A stretch of 64,000 bases of DNA, from assembly GCA_023422775.1 (NCBI GenBank), contig JAFAGM010000005.1, positions 1 to 64,000 of the forward strand. The letters are read 5' to 3'. The translations under genes were made by a program, and so were the position numbers. The notes below the pieces were generated by a model, which worked only from the letters and a program-made list of their open reading frames with translations, had not been told where the DNA came from and did not search any database. The number at the start of each line of letters is the position of its first letter. The stretch's first letter is position 1. Shown here piece after piece: positions 8,401-17,084 of this stretch. Origin of the DNA: Pseudomonadota bacterium (GTDB taxonomy: Bacteria; Pseudomonadota; Alphaproteobacteria; Rhizobiales; Xanthobacteraceae).

Positions 8401-9012
8401 TCACCACATCGTCTGCCGCGCGCGCTCCGGCCATTCGCGATCGTATTTATCGCCACCGACCGTGTTCTCGCTCATCTCGGCCAGGATCTGGCCCGGCGTC
8501 GGGAGGGTTCTCGGATCGACCCGCTTGTCGGGATTCCAGAGATCGGAGCGAACGATGGCGCGGGCGCATTGAAAGTAGATCTCTTCGACTGTCATTACGA
8601 CGACCGTGCGCGGCGCCTTGCCGTCCATCTCGAACGAGGCCAGCAGGTCGGGATCGGCCGAGACATGCGCGCGGCCGTTGACACGGAGCGTGCTGCCCGA
8701 CCCCGGGATGAGAAGCAGCAGCGCCACCCGGGGATCGCGAACGATGTTGCGCAGGGAATCGCAGCGGTTGTTGCCGCGGCGATCCGGCATCATCAGCGTC
8801 TTCTCGTCGTGGATGCGAACGAAGCCCGGCAGGTCGCCACGCGGCGAGCAATCAACGCCCTCGGGGCCAACCGTCGCCAGTGCGGCGAACGGAGAGCTAT
8901 CCATCAGCGCCCGATAGGACGGCGTCACCCGGTCCGCGACTTTGACCGTCGAAGCGTCGTTGGGATAGCCGTAGATTGCTTCGAGTTGTTCGATGGTCTC
9001 GACAACAGACAT
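8401..9012 (-). CDS. Pyridoxamine 5'-phosphate oxidase-family flavoprotein
   Basis: 203 residues with a PPOX-type split-barrel fold expected to bind FMN: PFAALATVGPEGVDCSPRGD is the strand-turn-strand signature, followed by LRNIVRDPRVALLLLIPGSG and TLRVNGRAHVSADPDLL. It is of the long-loop PPOX type rather than PdxH. Start at 9012 has GGGAGA upstream. The gene follows phnN by only 12 bases and so appears to belong to the phn operon, although no role in phosphonate metabolism is known for this family. Confidence 0.8.
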   Translation of the reverse strand: MSVVETIEQLEAIYGYPNDASTVKVADRVTPSYRALMDSSPFAALATVGPEGVDCSPRGDLPGFVRIHDEKTLMMPDRRGNNRCDSLRNIVRDPRVALLLLIPGSGSTLRVNGRAHVSADPDLLASFEMDGKAPRTVVVMTVEEIYFQCARAIVRSDLWNPDKRVDPRTLPTPGQILAEMSENTVGGDKYDREWPERARQTMW

Positions 9013-9024
9013 CTCTTCTCCCGC

Positions 9025-9621
9025 CTAACCGTCCCAGCGCTCACCCTTGATGATCCGGACCAATTGCCGGGCGTGATATTCAGCGCTGCTGGTGTTCACA
9101 ACGGTCGCGTCAGGTGCGGCGGCCGCCTCGTCCACCGTACGATGCAGGCGATTCTCGATCTTTCCGTCGCTCGCTCGCTTACGCAGCGCCAGCCGTTCCG
9201 CAAGGACGTCCGGCGGAGCCGTGATTGAAACCACCAGGACATTGGCGTAGGCGTTCCGCATCGCAGCGACAACGGTGCGCGAGACGTTGGCGACGACAGC
9301 GTGGCCGGCGCGGATTTCGTCGTCGATCGCGCGCGACAGCGCATAGCAATGGCCGTGCGCTTCCCAATGCATGGCGTATTCGTTACGGGCCAGCGCCTCC
9401 TGAAAGGTGCCGGCGCTGACTTCCTCGTTGTCCTCGGAGGCCGATGCCTGCCGGGTGATCACGCGACGTGGGAAGACGATGTTGGGATCGTCAGCGCAGG
9501 CTGCCTTGGCAAGCCCCAGCAACGTATCCTTGCCGGCGCCGCTCGGACCCACGACTAGAATCAGCCGGCCGGGTCCGATCGCTGTTGAGTGTCCGTCGGA
9601 TATGGTCAGGGTCTCCGTCAT
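9025..9621 (-). CDS. phnN: Ribose 1,5-bisphosphate phosphokinase PhnN
   Basis: 198 residues, guanylate-kinase-like P-loop fold with Walker A VVGPSGAGKDTLL at about residues 23-35 and the RRVITRQ segment. PhnN phosphorylates ribose 1,5-bisphosphate to PRPP, the last step of the C-P lyase pathway. The start overlaps the phnM stop by 4 bases (ATGA), so the two are translationally coupled. Confidence 0.95.
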   Translation of the reverse strand: MTETLTISDGHSTAIGPGRLILVVGPSGAGKDTLLGLAKAACADDPNIVFPRRVITRQASASEDNEEVSAGTFQEALARNEYAMHWEAHGHCYALSRAIDDEIRAGHAVVANVSRTVVAAMRNAYANVLVVSITAPPDVLAERLALRKRASDGKIENRLHRTVDEAAAAPDATVVNTSSAEYHARQLVRIIKGERWDG

Positions 9622-10775
9622 GCCACACGCTGCCCTTCGCGCCAGACGCTGCGCACAACCGGAATGTCGCGCGCGACATGCACGCGGATCAGATCGGCGC
9701 GTTTGCCGGTCGCGATCTCGCCGCGGTCGGCAAGCCCCACCGCTTCCGCGGGCGTCTTGGTGACGGTCCGAACGGCGGAGGCAAGATCGATAGTCGGTAC
9801 GTGCCGCGGCAATTGCAGCGCCGCCATCAGCAGACTCGACGGAATGTAGTCGGACGAAAGGATATCAAGGAACCCTTCGCGGGCGAGATCTACCGCGGCG
9901 ATGTTGCCGGAATGCGAACCGCCGCGCACCACGTTCGGCGCGCCCATCAGAATGCCGATGCCGGCCTGATGCAACCCGCGCGCCGCTTCCATGGTGGTCG
10001 GAAACTCCGCCACCGAAACGCGATCCCTGATCGCATCGGTGACGTTCTCGTCGGTGGTGTCGTCATGGCTGGCGAGCGGAATCCCGTATTGATGCGCCAG
10101 TTCGACGATCTGGCGCATGTTAGTCGTGGCATAGGCCTTCTGGTAGGCAAAGCGCCGTTCGAACAGCGTGTCGAGTTCGGCGTCGGTCATGCCGCCCCCC
10201 TTGCCGCGGTAATAGTCGCGCAGCTTGACCTCGTCGCGGAATTGACGCTGCCCCGGCGTGTGATCCATCAGCGACATCAGCCGTATGTCGGGACGGCCGA
10301 CCAGTTCCCTGGCCTCCTCGACCACATCAGGCATCGGGATTTCGCAGCGCAAATGCAGGAAGTGATCGGCGCGCAGAAGGTTCGCGTCGCGAGCGGAAGT
10401 GATAGCGGCCGCCAGCACGCCGGCCCGGCCGTCGACGTCCTCGGCGCCGTCCTCGCGCCAGACCCGCAGCGAATCCAGGACCGTGGTGATGCCCGAGGTC
10501 GCGAGCTGGCCGTCATAGGAGACAACGGCGGCAATCGGATCCCAGAACACCTTCGGCCGCGGCACGTAATGCGCTTCGAGATGATCGGTATGCAGTTCGA
10601 TCAGGCCGGGCATGATCAGGTCGCCCGCCGCGTCCTCGCTGCCTGCGGGGGCGTTACCCTCGCCGGCTTCGGCAATAAGGCCGTCGGCAAAGGCGACCCA
10701 GCCACGCTCGATCACGCGGTCCGCCAGCACGATCCTGGCGTTGCCGATCACGGTCTCGGAACCGGTCGAAGTCAT
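9618..10775 (-). CDS. phnM: Alpha-D-ribose 1-methylphosphonate 5-triphosphate diphosphatase PhnM
   Basis: 385-residue amidohydrolase-superfamily enzyme that removes pyrophosphate from ribose 1-methylphosphonate 5-triphosphate. Metal-site motifs are visible: MPGLIELHTDHLE (HxD), LMDHTPGQ, LASHDDTT and GAPNVVRGGSHSGN. It is encoded within the C-P lyase operon, overlapping phnL by 4 bases. A second, divergent PhnM lies at 20683-21876; this one, with the PGQ-x-Q loop, is the canonical partner of PhnGHIJKL. Confidence 0.95.
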   Translation of the reverse strand: MTSTGSETVIGNARIVLADRVIERGWVAFADGLIAEAGEGNAPAGSEDAAGDLIMPGLIELHTDHLEAHYVPRPKVFWDPIAAVVSYDGQLATSGITTVLDSLRVWREDGAEDVDGRAGVLAAAITSARDANLLRADHFLHLRCEIPMPDVVEEARELVGRPDIRLMSLMDHTPGQRQFRDEVKLRDYYRGKGGGMTDAELDTLFERRFAYQKAYATTNMRQIVELAHQYGIPLASHDDTTDENVTDAIRDRVSVAEFPTTMEAARGLHQAGIGILMGAPNVVRGGSHSGNIAAVDLAREGFLDILSSDYIPSSLLMAALQLPRHVPTIDLASAVRTVTKTPAEAVGLADRGEIATGKRADLIRVHVARDIPVVRSVWREGQRVA

Positions 10776-11488
10776 ATCAGCCCTCTTTCCTGAGCCACGG
10801 ATGCGAACGACGTCACGTCGACGATACGGTCGGCAATCAAATGGCGGATCTCGTCGTCATGGACGATGGCAACCATGGCGACGCCGTTGCGCTTCTTCTC
10901 GTCGATCAACTCGACCACCACGGCACGGTTGGCCGCATCGAGCGACGCCGTCGGCTCGTCCAAAAGAAGAATCGGCAGGTCGGAGATGAAGCCACGCGCG
11001 ATGTTGACGCGCTGCTGCTCGCCGCCGGAGAACGTCGAGGGCGGCAGCGCCCACAGCCGTTCGGGAATGTTGAGACGACGCAGCAACTTCCCTGCCCACT
11101 CGCGCGCCTCGGTTCGCGCCGTTCCCGCGACGACCAGCGGCTCGGCGACGACATCGATGGTCGGCACCCGCGGCACGGCGCGCAGGAACTGGCTGACATA
11201 ACCGATGGTATCGCGGCGCACGCTCAGGACCTGCCGCGGTTCGGCGCTGGCCAGATCAACCACATTACCCCGGTGGCGGATGCCGATCCGGCCGCCATCG
11301 CAGCGGTAATTGCCGAAGATCATTTTCAGGATCGAGGATTTTCCGGCGCCGGAAGGACCCGACAGCACCACGCACTCGCCGGGCTCGACCTGAAACGAGA
11401 CGCCGCGCACCACGGGAAGCTGCACGCCTCCCTGCAGATGCATGGTGAACGTCTTCTCGGCGTTGCTGATATCGATCATCGCAGTCAT
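10772..11488 (-). CDS. phnL: C-P lyase accessory ABC-type ATPase PhnL
   Basis: 238 residues: Walker A SGPSGAGKSSILK, signature FSGGEQQRVNIARG and Walker B ILLLDEPTASLDA. PhnL is an ABC-type protein of the C-P lyase machinery, not a transporter. The start at 11488 (MTAMIDISNAEKTF) is 10 bases after the phnK stop; the second ATG at 11479 is an alternative. Confidence 0.95.
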   Translation of the reverse strand: MTAMIDISNAEKTFTMHLQGGVQLPVVRGVSFQVEPGECVVLSGPSGAGKSSILKMIFGNYRCDGGRIGIRHRGNVVDLASAEPRQVLSVRRDTIGYVSQFLRAVPRVPTIDVVAEPLVVAGTARTEAREWAGKLLRRLNIPERLWALPPSTFSGGEQQRVNIARGFISDLPILLLDEPTASLDAANRAVVVELIDEKKRNGVAMVAIVHDDEIRHLIADRIVDVTSFASVAQERGLI

Positions 11489-11498
11489 TGATGCACAC

Positions 11499-12302
11499 TC
11501 ATGCCGGCAAGATCGAAGAGACGAGGAGCTGGGTATAGGGCTCGCGCGGGTCATCGAGCACCTGATCGGTCAATCCCGTTTCGATCACCCGGCCGCCCTT
11601 CATCACCATGACCCGGTGCGACAGCAGCCGCGCGACCGCGAGATCGTGCGTGACGACGATGGCGGCGAGACCGAGCTCGCTGACGAGATTGCGCATCAGA
11701 TCAAGCAGCCGCGCCTGCACCGACACGTCGAGGCCGCCAGTGGGCTCGTCCATGAACACGAGACGCGGCTCCGTCACCAGATTGCGCGCAATCTGCAATC
11801 GCTGCCGCATGCCGCCCGAATATGTGCGCGGCGCATCGTCGATGCGCGCGGTGTCGATCTCGACCCGCTCGAGCCACGACGACGCGGTATCGCGGATCCG
11901 GCCGTAGTGATTCCAGCCGACCGCCATCAGCCGCTCGCCGACATTGGCGCCGGCCGATACCGCCATCCGCAGCCCCAATGCGGGGTCCTGATGCACGAAA
12001 CCCCAGTCGGTGCGAAACAAAAAGCGCCGCTCGGCTTCGCCAAGCGTGGCGAGGTCGCGCGTCACCCCGTCGCGCATGCGATAGGACACCCGCCCCGCGC
12101 TGGCTGCGAGCTGCGCCGACAGCAGCTGCAGCAGTGTCGACTTGCCCGATCCGGATTCGCCGACAATGGCCAGGACCTCGCCGGGATAAAGCACGAAGGA
12201 CACGTCGCGGCAGGCGGCCAGACGGCCGTAATTCTTGCCGAGGCCCTCCGCCATCAGCAACGGCTGGTCATCGTCCTGCATCGCGGTCTCAGTCTCAGCC
12301 AT
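11499..12302 (-). CDS. phnK: C-P lyase accessory ABC-type ATPase PhnK
   Basis: 267 residues with Walker A GESGSGKSTLL, signature YSGGMRQRLQIARN and Walker B LVFMDEPTGGLDV. PhnK docks on the PhnGHIJ core complex. The ATG at 12302 overlaps the end of phnJ by 8 bases and gives the normal length; the frame stays open further upstream inside phnJ. Confidence 0.95.
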   Translation of the reverse strand: MAETETAMQDDDQPLLMAEGLGKNYGRLAACRDVSFVLYPGEVLAIVGESGSGKSTLLQLLSAQLAASAGRVSYRMRDGVTRDLATLGEAERRFLFRTDWGFVHQDPALGLRMAVSAGANVGERLMAVGWNHYGRIRDTASSWLERVEIDTARIDDAPRTYSGGMRQRLQIARNLVTEPRLVFMDEPTGGLDVSVQARLLDLMRNLVSELGLAAIVVTHDLAVARLLSHRVMVMKGGRVIETGLTDQVLDDPREPYTQLLVSSILPA

Positions 12303-13179
12303 GCGCCGCCTCCTTGTGCGGGGCCGCACTCTCCGTGCCGCGACGGCCCTGCGCCTGGCGGCCCTCGCAGTAGTCAGTGTCCGAACAGACGAACATCCGG
12401 CCGCCCTTGTCGTCGGTGACGATCTCGTCGAGGTAGGAATCGTCAGCCCCGCACAGCGCGCACGGCGCCTCGAAGCGATAGCGCGTGAACGGATGATCCT
12501 CGAAGTCGAGCGAGGTGACCCGCGTGTGCGGCGGAATGGCGTAGATGCGCTTCTCGCGGCCGGCGCCGAACAATTGCAGCGCCGCACAATTGTCCATCTT
12601 CGGGTTGTCGAACTTCGGCGTCGGCGACGGATCCATGACGTATCGGGCGTTTACCTTCACCGGATAGGCGTAGGAAGTCGCGATATGACCGAAGCGGGCG
12701 ATGTCCTCGTACAGCTTGACGTGCATCAGGCCATATTCGCCGAGCGCGTGCATGCGCCGGGTCTCGGTCTCGCGCGGCTCGAGGAAGCGCAGCGGCTCCG
12801 GGATCGGGACCTGATAGACCAGCACCTGCCCGCCATGCAGCGGCGCTTCGGGAATCCGGTGCCGGGTCTGGATCACGGTCGCGTCTTCCGTGGAGGTCGT
12901 GGTCGCAACACCGGCGGTTCTGGCGAAGAACTTGCGGATCGAGATCGCGTTGGTGGTGTCGTCAGAACCCTGATCAATCACCTTCAGAACGTCCTGCGGT
13001 CCCAGGATCGCCGCAGTCACTTGCACGCCGCCGGTGCCCCAGCCGTACGGCATCGGCATCTCGCGGCTGGCGAACGGCACCTGATAGCCGGGAATCGCGA
13101 TCGCCTTCAGGATGGCGCGGCGGATCATCCGCTTGGTCTGCTCGTCGAGATAGGCGAAGTTGTAGGTCGGCGCGTTCAT
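12295..13179 (-). CDS. phnJ: C-P lyase radical-SAM core subunit PhnJ
   Basis: 294 residues; catalyses cleavage of the carbon-phosphorus bond in ribose 1-methylphosphonate 5-phosphate. The unusual cysteine array of PhnJ is intact: C240-x2-C243-x21-C265, followed by C271 (CALC ... MFVCSDTDYC). The glycine-radical region reads IPGYQVPFASREMPMPYGWG (Gly31). All residues expected for activity are therefore present. Its start overlaps the phnI stop by 4 bases. Confidence 0.97.
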   Translation of the reverse strand: MNAPTYNFAYLDEQTKRMIRRAILKAIAIPGYQVPFASREMPMPYGWGTGGVQVTAAILGPQDVLKVIDQGSDDTTNAISIRKFFARTAGVATTTSTEDATVIQTRHRIPEAPLHGGQVLVYQVPIPEPLRFLEPRETETRRMHALGEYGLMHVKLYEDIARFGHIATSYAYPVKVNARYVMDPSPTPKFDNPKMDNCAALQLFGAGREKRIYAIPPHTRVTSLDFEDHPFTRYRFEAPCALCGADDSYLDEIVTDDKGGRMFVCSDTDYCEGRQAQGRRGTESAAPHKEAAHG

Positions 13180-14279
13180 TCCGCGGCCTCCTGCAGGGCC
13201 GGCTGCGATTCAACCTCGCCAAACTCCGCCCGCAGCTTGCGCAACAGGCCAAGCTCGGACTGGAAGTCGACATAGTGCGGCAGCTTGAGGTGTTCGACGA
13301 AGCCGGTCGCCTGCACGTTGTCTGAGTGCGACATCACGAACTCCTCGTCCTGGCCAGGGGCTGTGATCTCCTCGCCGAGTTCGCGGGCGCGCAGGCTGCG
13401 GTCCACCAGCGCCATCGACATGGTCTTGCGCTCGCTCTGCCCGAACGCCAGCCCATAGCCGCGCGTGAAGCACGGCGCCTCGGTGGCGGAGCCCTTGAAC
13501 TGGTTGACCATCTGGCACTCCGTCAGCGTCACCGCGCCGAGCGGAACGGCAAAGCCGACGTCCTCCGCCACGAACTCCACCTCGACCTCGCCAAGCCGGA
13601 TTTCGCCGGCGAAGGGATGGTTGCGGCCATAACCGCGCTGCGAGGAGTAGCCGAGCGCCAAGAGAAACCCTTCGTCGGCCCGTGCGAGATTTTGCAGCCG
13701 GAGATCGCGATCGGCCGGAAAACTTAGGGGTTCGCGGGTGAGATCGCCGACCGGCTGATCGGCATCACCCTTGGGTGATGGCTCGATCAGGCCGTCGCGG
13801 CCGAGAATGTCGGTTACGCGCGGCATCACTGCCGGTGCTGCTTCCGTGGTCGCCGGCAATTCGGGCATCGATGCTTCGGCCAGTTGCGGATCCAGCAGGC
13901 GATGGGTGTAATCGAAGGTCGGCCCGAGAATCTGGCCGCCCGGGATATCCTTGAAGGTGGAGGACACCCGGCGGCGGACCTGCATCTGGCCGGTGTCGAC
14001 AGGCTCGCTGGCGCCGAAGCGCGGGAGCGTGGCGCGGAAGGCGCGAACGAGAAAGATGGCTTCGATCATGTCGCCGCGCGCCTGCTTCAGCGCCAGCGCT
14101 GCCAGTTCGCGGTCATAGAGCGATCCCTCGGTCATGATCCGGTCGACGCCGAGGCTGAGCTGACCGGATACCTGCGCCAGCGAAAGTTCGGGAACGTCGC
14201 GATCGCCGCGGCGCTCATGCGCCAGCAGGCGGTGGGCGTTCTCGATGGCGCGCTCGCCTCCCTTGACGGCCACATACAT
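13176..14279 (-). CDS. phnI: C-P lyase subunit PhnI (nucleosidase-like component)
   Basis: 367 residues, begins MYVAVKGGERAIENAHRLLA, the family N-terminus. With PhnG, H and L it exchanges adenine of ATP for methylphosphonate to give the triphosphorylated ribose phosphonate. The RAFRATLPRFG and GYSSQRGYGRNHPFAGEIRL segments are recognisable PhnI features. Spacing to phnH is 3 bases. Confidence 0.96.
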   Translation of the reverse strand: MYVAVKGGERAIENAHRLLAHERRGDRDVPELSLAQVSGQLSLGVDRIMTEGSLYDRELAALALKQARGDMIEAIFLVRAFRATLPRFGASEPVDTGQMQVRRRVSSTFKDIPGGQILGPTFDYTHRLLDPQLAEASMPELPATTEAAPAVMPRVTDILGRDGLIEPSPKGDADQPVGDLTREPLSFPADRDLRLQNLARADEGFLLALGYSSQRGYGRNHPFAGEIRLGEVEVEFVAEDVGFAVPLGAVTLTECQMVNQFKGSATEAPCFTRGYGLAFGQSERKTMSMALVDRSLRARELGEEITAPGQDEEFVMSHSDNVQATGFVEHLKLPHYVDFQSELGLLRKLRAEFGEVESQPALQEAAE

Positions 14280-14282
14280 GCT

Positions 14283-14891
14283 TCAATCTCCCTTCGCGGC
14301 AAGCCGCGTGGTGCGAGGTATGGCGACAACGGTATCGTCGGCCACCAGAATGACATCGATGCCACGCGGAAACAGCGACGCGTTGATCGCGAGCCGTTCA
14401 AACAGGTCCGTCGGCTGCAGCGTGGCGCGCAGCACCGCGCTGCCGTCGATGCCGGGACCGCGCAGTTCGAATACCGGTCCCTGCGACAGGCTTTCGACCT
14501 GCAGGATCAACGTAGCCGAACGATCGGGATATTCGTTGCTGCCAAAGGCAAAACGGTCGAGCGCCGGAAGGGCTTGTGCATCCGCGATGAGCGCAAAGCT
14601 GCAGATCGCTGAGTCCGCCACCACAGGCGCGCTGGTGTGAAACCTGAGCCATTTGCCGACGTCAGGCGTTTCAGCCATCTTCGGATCGAGCCAGAGCGGC
14701 GTATCATGATCGAACAGCGTCAGCGCGATCGCAGCCGTGCCGAGCATCATCGCGCCCGGCGCTCCGGTCACACTCGCGATGTGCTGAACGCTGCCGGGAC
14801 GGGCCAGCGCATCCATCACCGAGCGGAAGGTCGATTGTGCGGACAAGACCTTGTCCGCAAACCCTGCAGGCAGTTCGGCAACCGTCGTCAT
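14283..14891 (-). CDS. phnH: C-P lyase subunit PhnH
   Basis: 202 residues, typical for PhnH. FRSVMDALARPGSVQHI near the N-terminus and GPGIDGSAVLR in the second half are characteristic of the family. Part of the PhnGHIJ core complex. It follows phnG by 3 bases. Confidence 0.95.
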   Translation of the reverse strand: MTTVAELPAGFADKVLSAQSTFRSVMDALARPGSVQHIASVTGAPGAMMLGTAAIALTLFDHDTPLWLDPKMAETPDVGKWLRFHTSAPVVADSAICSFALIADAQALPALDRFAFGSNEYPDRSATLILQVESLSQGPVFELRGPGIDGSAVLRATLQPTDLFERLAINASLFPRGIDVILVADDTVVAIPRTTRLAAKGD

Positions 14892-14894
14892 CGC

Positions 14895-15368
14895 TTAGCC
14901 CTCGCCGCGCACCATTGTGTAGAAATCGACCCGCGTCGCCCCCGTCTCCTGCGCCTTGCGGTTTCGATTGGAGACCATGGCCGCCCGCAGCGGCGCGACC
15001 ACGTTCGCTTCCAGTACGCCGGCAAATTGCTCCGACTGCACCAGCGCGTCGCACAGCGCGATCATCTGCGCCTTTTGCCTGTCGCGACCGAGCACGTAGC
15101 CAAAGCCGACCTCGCCGGTCGCAAGCCGCACGGCGGCGCGCGAAACCGTCGCCTCGCCCAGATTGAACGGCGCGCCGTCACCGCCGATCCGGCCGCGCAA
15201 CATCACAAGGCCATTCTCCGGCTCACGAAGATCCTCGTGCGCGGGAACCCCCACTGTCTCCAGGCAGCGGCCGATTTCAGCCGTGCCGGAATGCGCCAGC
15301 ACCAGCATCGCGGCCTTGCGCCGCGCCTGCCGCTCGCCCTCGTTCCTGTTGGTCTCGCTCGGGTTCAT
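14895..15368 (-). CDS. phnG: C-P lyase subunit PhnG
   Basis: 157 residues, first gene of the operon. RRKAAMLVLAHSGTAEI and VLRGRIGGDGAPFNLGEATV-type sequence (here VMLRGRIGG then PFNLGEATVSRAAV) mark the PhnG family. A perfect inverted-repeat operator ends 16 bases before its start codon and a PHO box lies further upstream, so the operon should be under both PhnF and PhoB control. Confidence 0.95.
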   Translation of the reverse strand: MNPSETNRNEGERQARRKAAMLVLAHSGTAEIGRCLETVGVPAHEDLREPENGLVMLRGRIGGDGAPFNLGEATVSRAAVRLATGEVGFGYVLGRDRQKAQMIALCDALVQSEQFAGVLEANVVAPLRAAMVSNRNRKAQETGATRVDFYTMVRGEG

Positions 15369-15383
15369 GATGGCCTTGCCGGA

Positions 15384-15415
15384 ATCAAGTTGTCTATGTT
15401 ATTAGACAACTTGAT
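15384..15415. promoter_or_regulatory. PhnF-type operator (perfect inverted repeat)
   Basis: Arms of 12 bases, atcaagttgtct at 15384-15395 and agacaacttgat at 15404-15415, are exact reverse complements around an 8-base spacer. The core GTCTA-N6-TAGAC resembles sites of GntR/HutC regulators. It lies between phnG and the divergent GntR-type phnF gene. Confidence 0.8.
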
Positions 15416-15426
15416 AGAGAAGCGCC

Positions 15427-15444
15427 ATGACGATTTGGTGACAG
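15427..15444 (-). promoter_or_regulatory. PHO box upstream of phnG
   Basis: Read on the minus strand: CTGTCAC-CAAA-TCGTCAT, two heptamers with the 4-base spacing and 11-base phase of the rhizobial PHO box (consensus CTGTCAT-N4-CTGTCAT). 11 of 14 conserved positions match. It points towards phnGHIJKLMN. Confidence 0.65.
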
Positions 15445-15486
15445 CCGCATGATTTTTCCGATGCCCTTCCCCGGTTCTTCCTTCCC

Positions 15487-16215
15487 ATGAGCATGCAGGA
15501 CACCGCATCCGGCGTCGCGCTGTGGCGGCAGGTCGCCGACGGGATCGAGCGCGGCATCGCCGACGGCCGGTTTGCCGCCGGCGAAAAGCTGCCGGGCGAG
15601 AATGAGATCGCCGAGACCTATCGCGTCAACCGCCACACCGTGCGCCGGGCGTTGGCGACGCTCGCCGAGCGCGGTCTTGTTCGGGCCGAGCGCGGCAGCG
15701 GCACCTATGTGGAGGCGCCGCGGCTCGCCTATCCCCTGCGCTCGCGCACGCGCTTCTCCGAAATCGTCGGCGCCGGCGGCCGCGAGCCGGACGGCCGCCT
15801 GATCGCCTCCTCCGAGGAGTTGGCGAGCCGCGACCTGGCGCGGCTGCTTGGACTGAAAACGGGAGCGCCGCTGATCCGGATCGAAGCCCTGCGTCTGGCC
15901 GATCGCACGCCGATCTGTGTCAGCACCAACTGGTTCGACGCGGTGCGATTTCCCGATGTCGCAAAAGTCTATGAGCGCGTGCGGTCAATAACGAAGCTGC
16001 TGGCGCACTACGGAATCCGCGACTATCGGAGGGAATCGACTCGGGTCACCGCCGCCATCGTCGATGCAACCGATGCCGCACGGCTTGATCTCGCACTGGG
16101 ACGTCCGATCCTGGTGGTCGACAGCACCGATGTCGATATGGAAGGAACACCACTCCACACCAAGCGTACGCGCTTTGCCGCCGAACGCGTCGAGTTCGTG
16201 GTCGAGAGTGGTTAG
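15487..16215 (+). CDS. phnF: GntR family (HutC subfamily) regulator PhnF
   Basis: 242 residues: N-terminal winged helix (GEKLPGENEIAETYRVNRHT, then VRRALATLAERGLVRAERGS) and a C-terminal UTRA ligand domain. Divergent from phnG and next to a perfect palindrome, it is the likely repressor of the C-P lyase operon. Its 3' end converges with phnE, 14 bases apart. Confidence 0.9.
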   Translation: MSMQDTASGVALWRQVADGIERGIADGRFAAGEKLPGENEIAETYRVNRHTVRRALATLAERGLVRAERGSGTYVEAPRLAYPLRSRTRFSEIVGAGGREPDGRLIASSEELASRDLARLLGLKTGAPLIRIEALRLADRTPICVSTNWFDAVRFPDVAKVYERVRSITKLLAHYGIRDYRRESTRVTAAIVDATDAARLDLALGRPILVVDSTDVDMEGTPLHTKRTRFAAERVEFVVESG

Positions 16216-16229
16216 CGGGTGCGTGACCT

Positions 16230-17084
16230 TTACGCGATCGCCCTCTGTCCGATGATCGCGAAACGGAGTTTGCCTGAAATCCAGTCAATCGCCGATACCG
16301 CGATGAGAATGAGCAGGATCAGAAACGATACCTTCTGCCATTCCAGCACCCGGATCTGTTCGGCGAGCTGAAGACCGATTCCACCTGCCCCGACGATTCC
16401 GATGATCGTCGCCGATCGCGTATTCGATTCGAAATAGTAGAGCACCTGACTGAGCAGGATCGGAAAGACCTGCGGCAGCAGTCCGAATCGAACGCCATGG
16501 AGATGGCTGCCGCCCGCCGATCGCACGCCTTCTGCAGGTTTCTTGTCGGCCGCCTCGATGGCCTCGGAAAACAGCTTCCCAAAGCTGCCGAAATCGCTGC
16601 AGATCACCGCGAGGATGCCGGCAAACGGGCCCAGCCCGACGACGCCCACCCAGATGAGAGCCCAGATCAGGGTATCGACGCCGCGGATGGTATCGAGGCT
16701 CCGGCGCGTCAGGAGCTGGACGATCCGGTTTGCCACCACGTTGCGCGCCGCCAGCAGCGAGACCGGCAACGCCAGCAGCGCGCCGCCCAGCGTCCCGAGG
16801 AATGCGATCGACACTGTCTCTCCGAGCGCATGCAGGTATTTCAGTGCTTCCGCCCAGGAACCGGGATCGGGCGGGAACATGAGACGAAGAAATCCACCCA
16901 GCTTGACCATGCCGTCCGAGAGCCGGCTAAAGGGAATATCGAGCTGGACGATGCCGAACAGAAAGAGCGCGACGGCCCCGCCAAGGCCGATCGTGAGTTT
17001 GCCCCTCTGCCACCAGTTCGGACGGAACACGTCCGGATAGCGTTGAACGATGGCGGCTTGATCTTGCGGTCCGAAAGAGTTCAT
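16230..17084 (-). CDS. phnE: Phosphonate ABC transporter permease PhnE (second copy)
   Basis: 284 residues with about six membrane helices; the permease loop shows GVRSAGGSHLHGVRFGLLPQ, and SNTRSATIIGIVGAGGIGLQ is the family signature. Starts inside the stop of the other phnE (4-base overlap). Paired phnE genes are common in rhizobia, giving a heterodimeric membrane pore. The last gene of phnCDEE. Confidence 0.93.
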   Translation of the reverse strand: MNSFGPQDQAAIVQRYPDVFRPNWWQRGKLTIGLGGAVALFLFGIVQLDIPFSRLSDGMVKLGGFLRLMFPPDPGSWAEALKYLHALGETVSIAFLGTLGGALLALPVSLLAARNVVANRIVQLLTRRSLDTIRGVDTLIWALIWVGVVGLGPFAGILAVICSDFGSFGKLFSEAIEAADKKPAEGVRSAGGSHLHGVRFGLLPQVFPILLSQVLYYFESNTRSATIIGIVGAGGIGLQLAEQIRVLEWQKVSFLILLILIAVSAIDWISGKLRFAIIGQRAIA

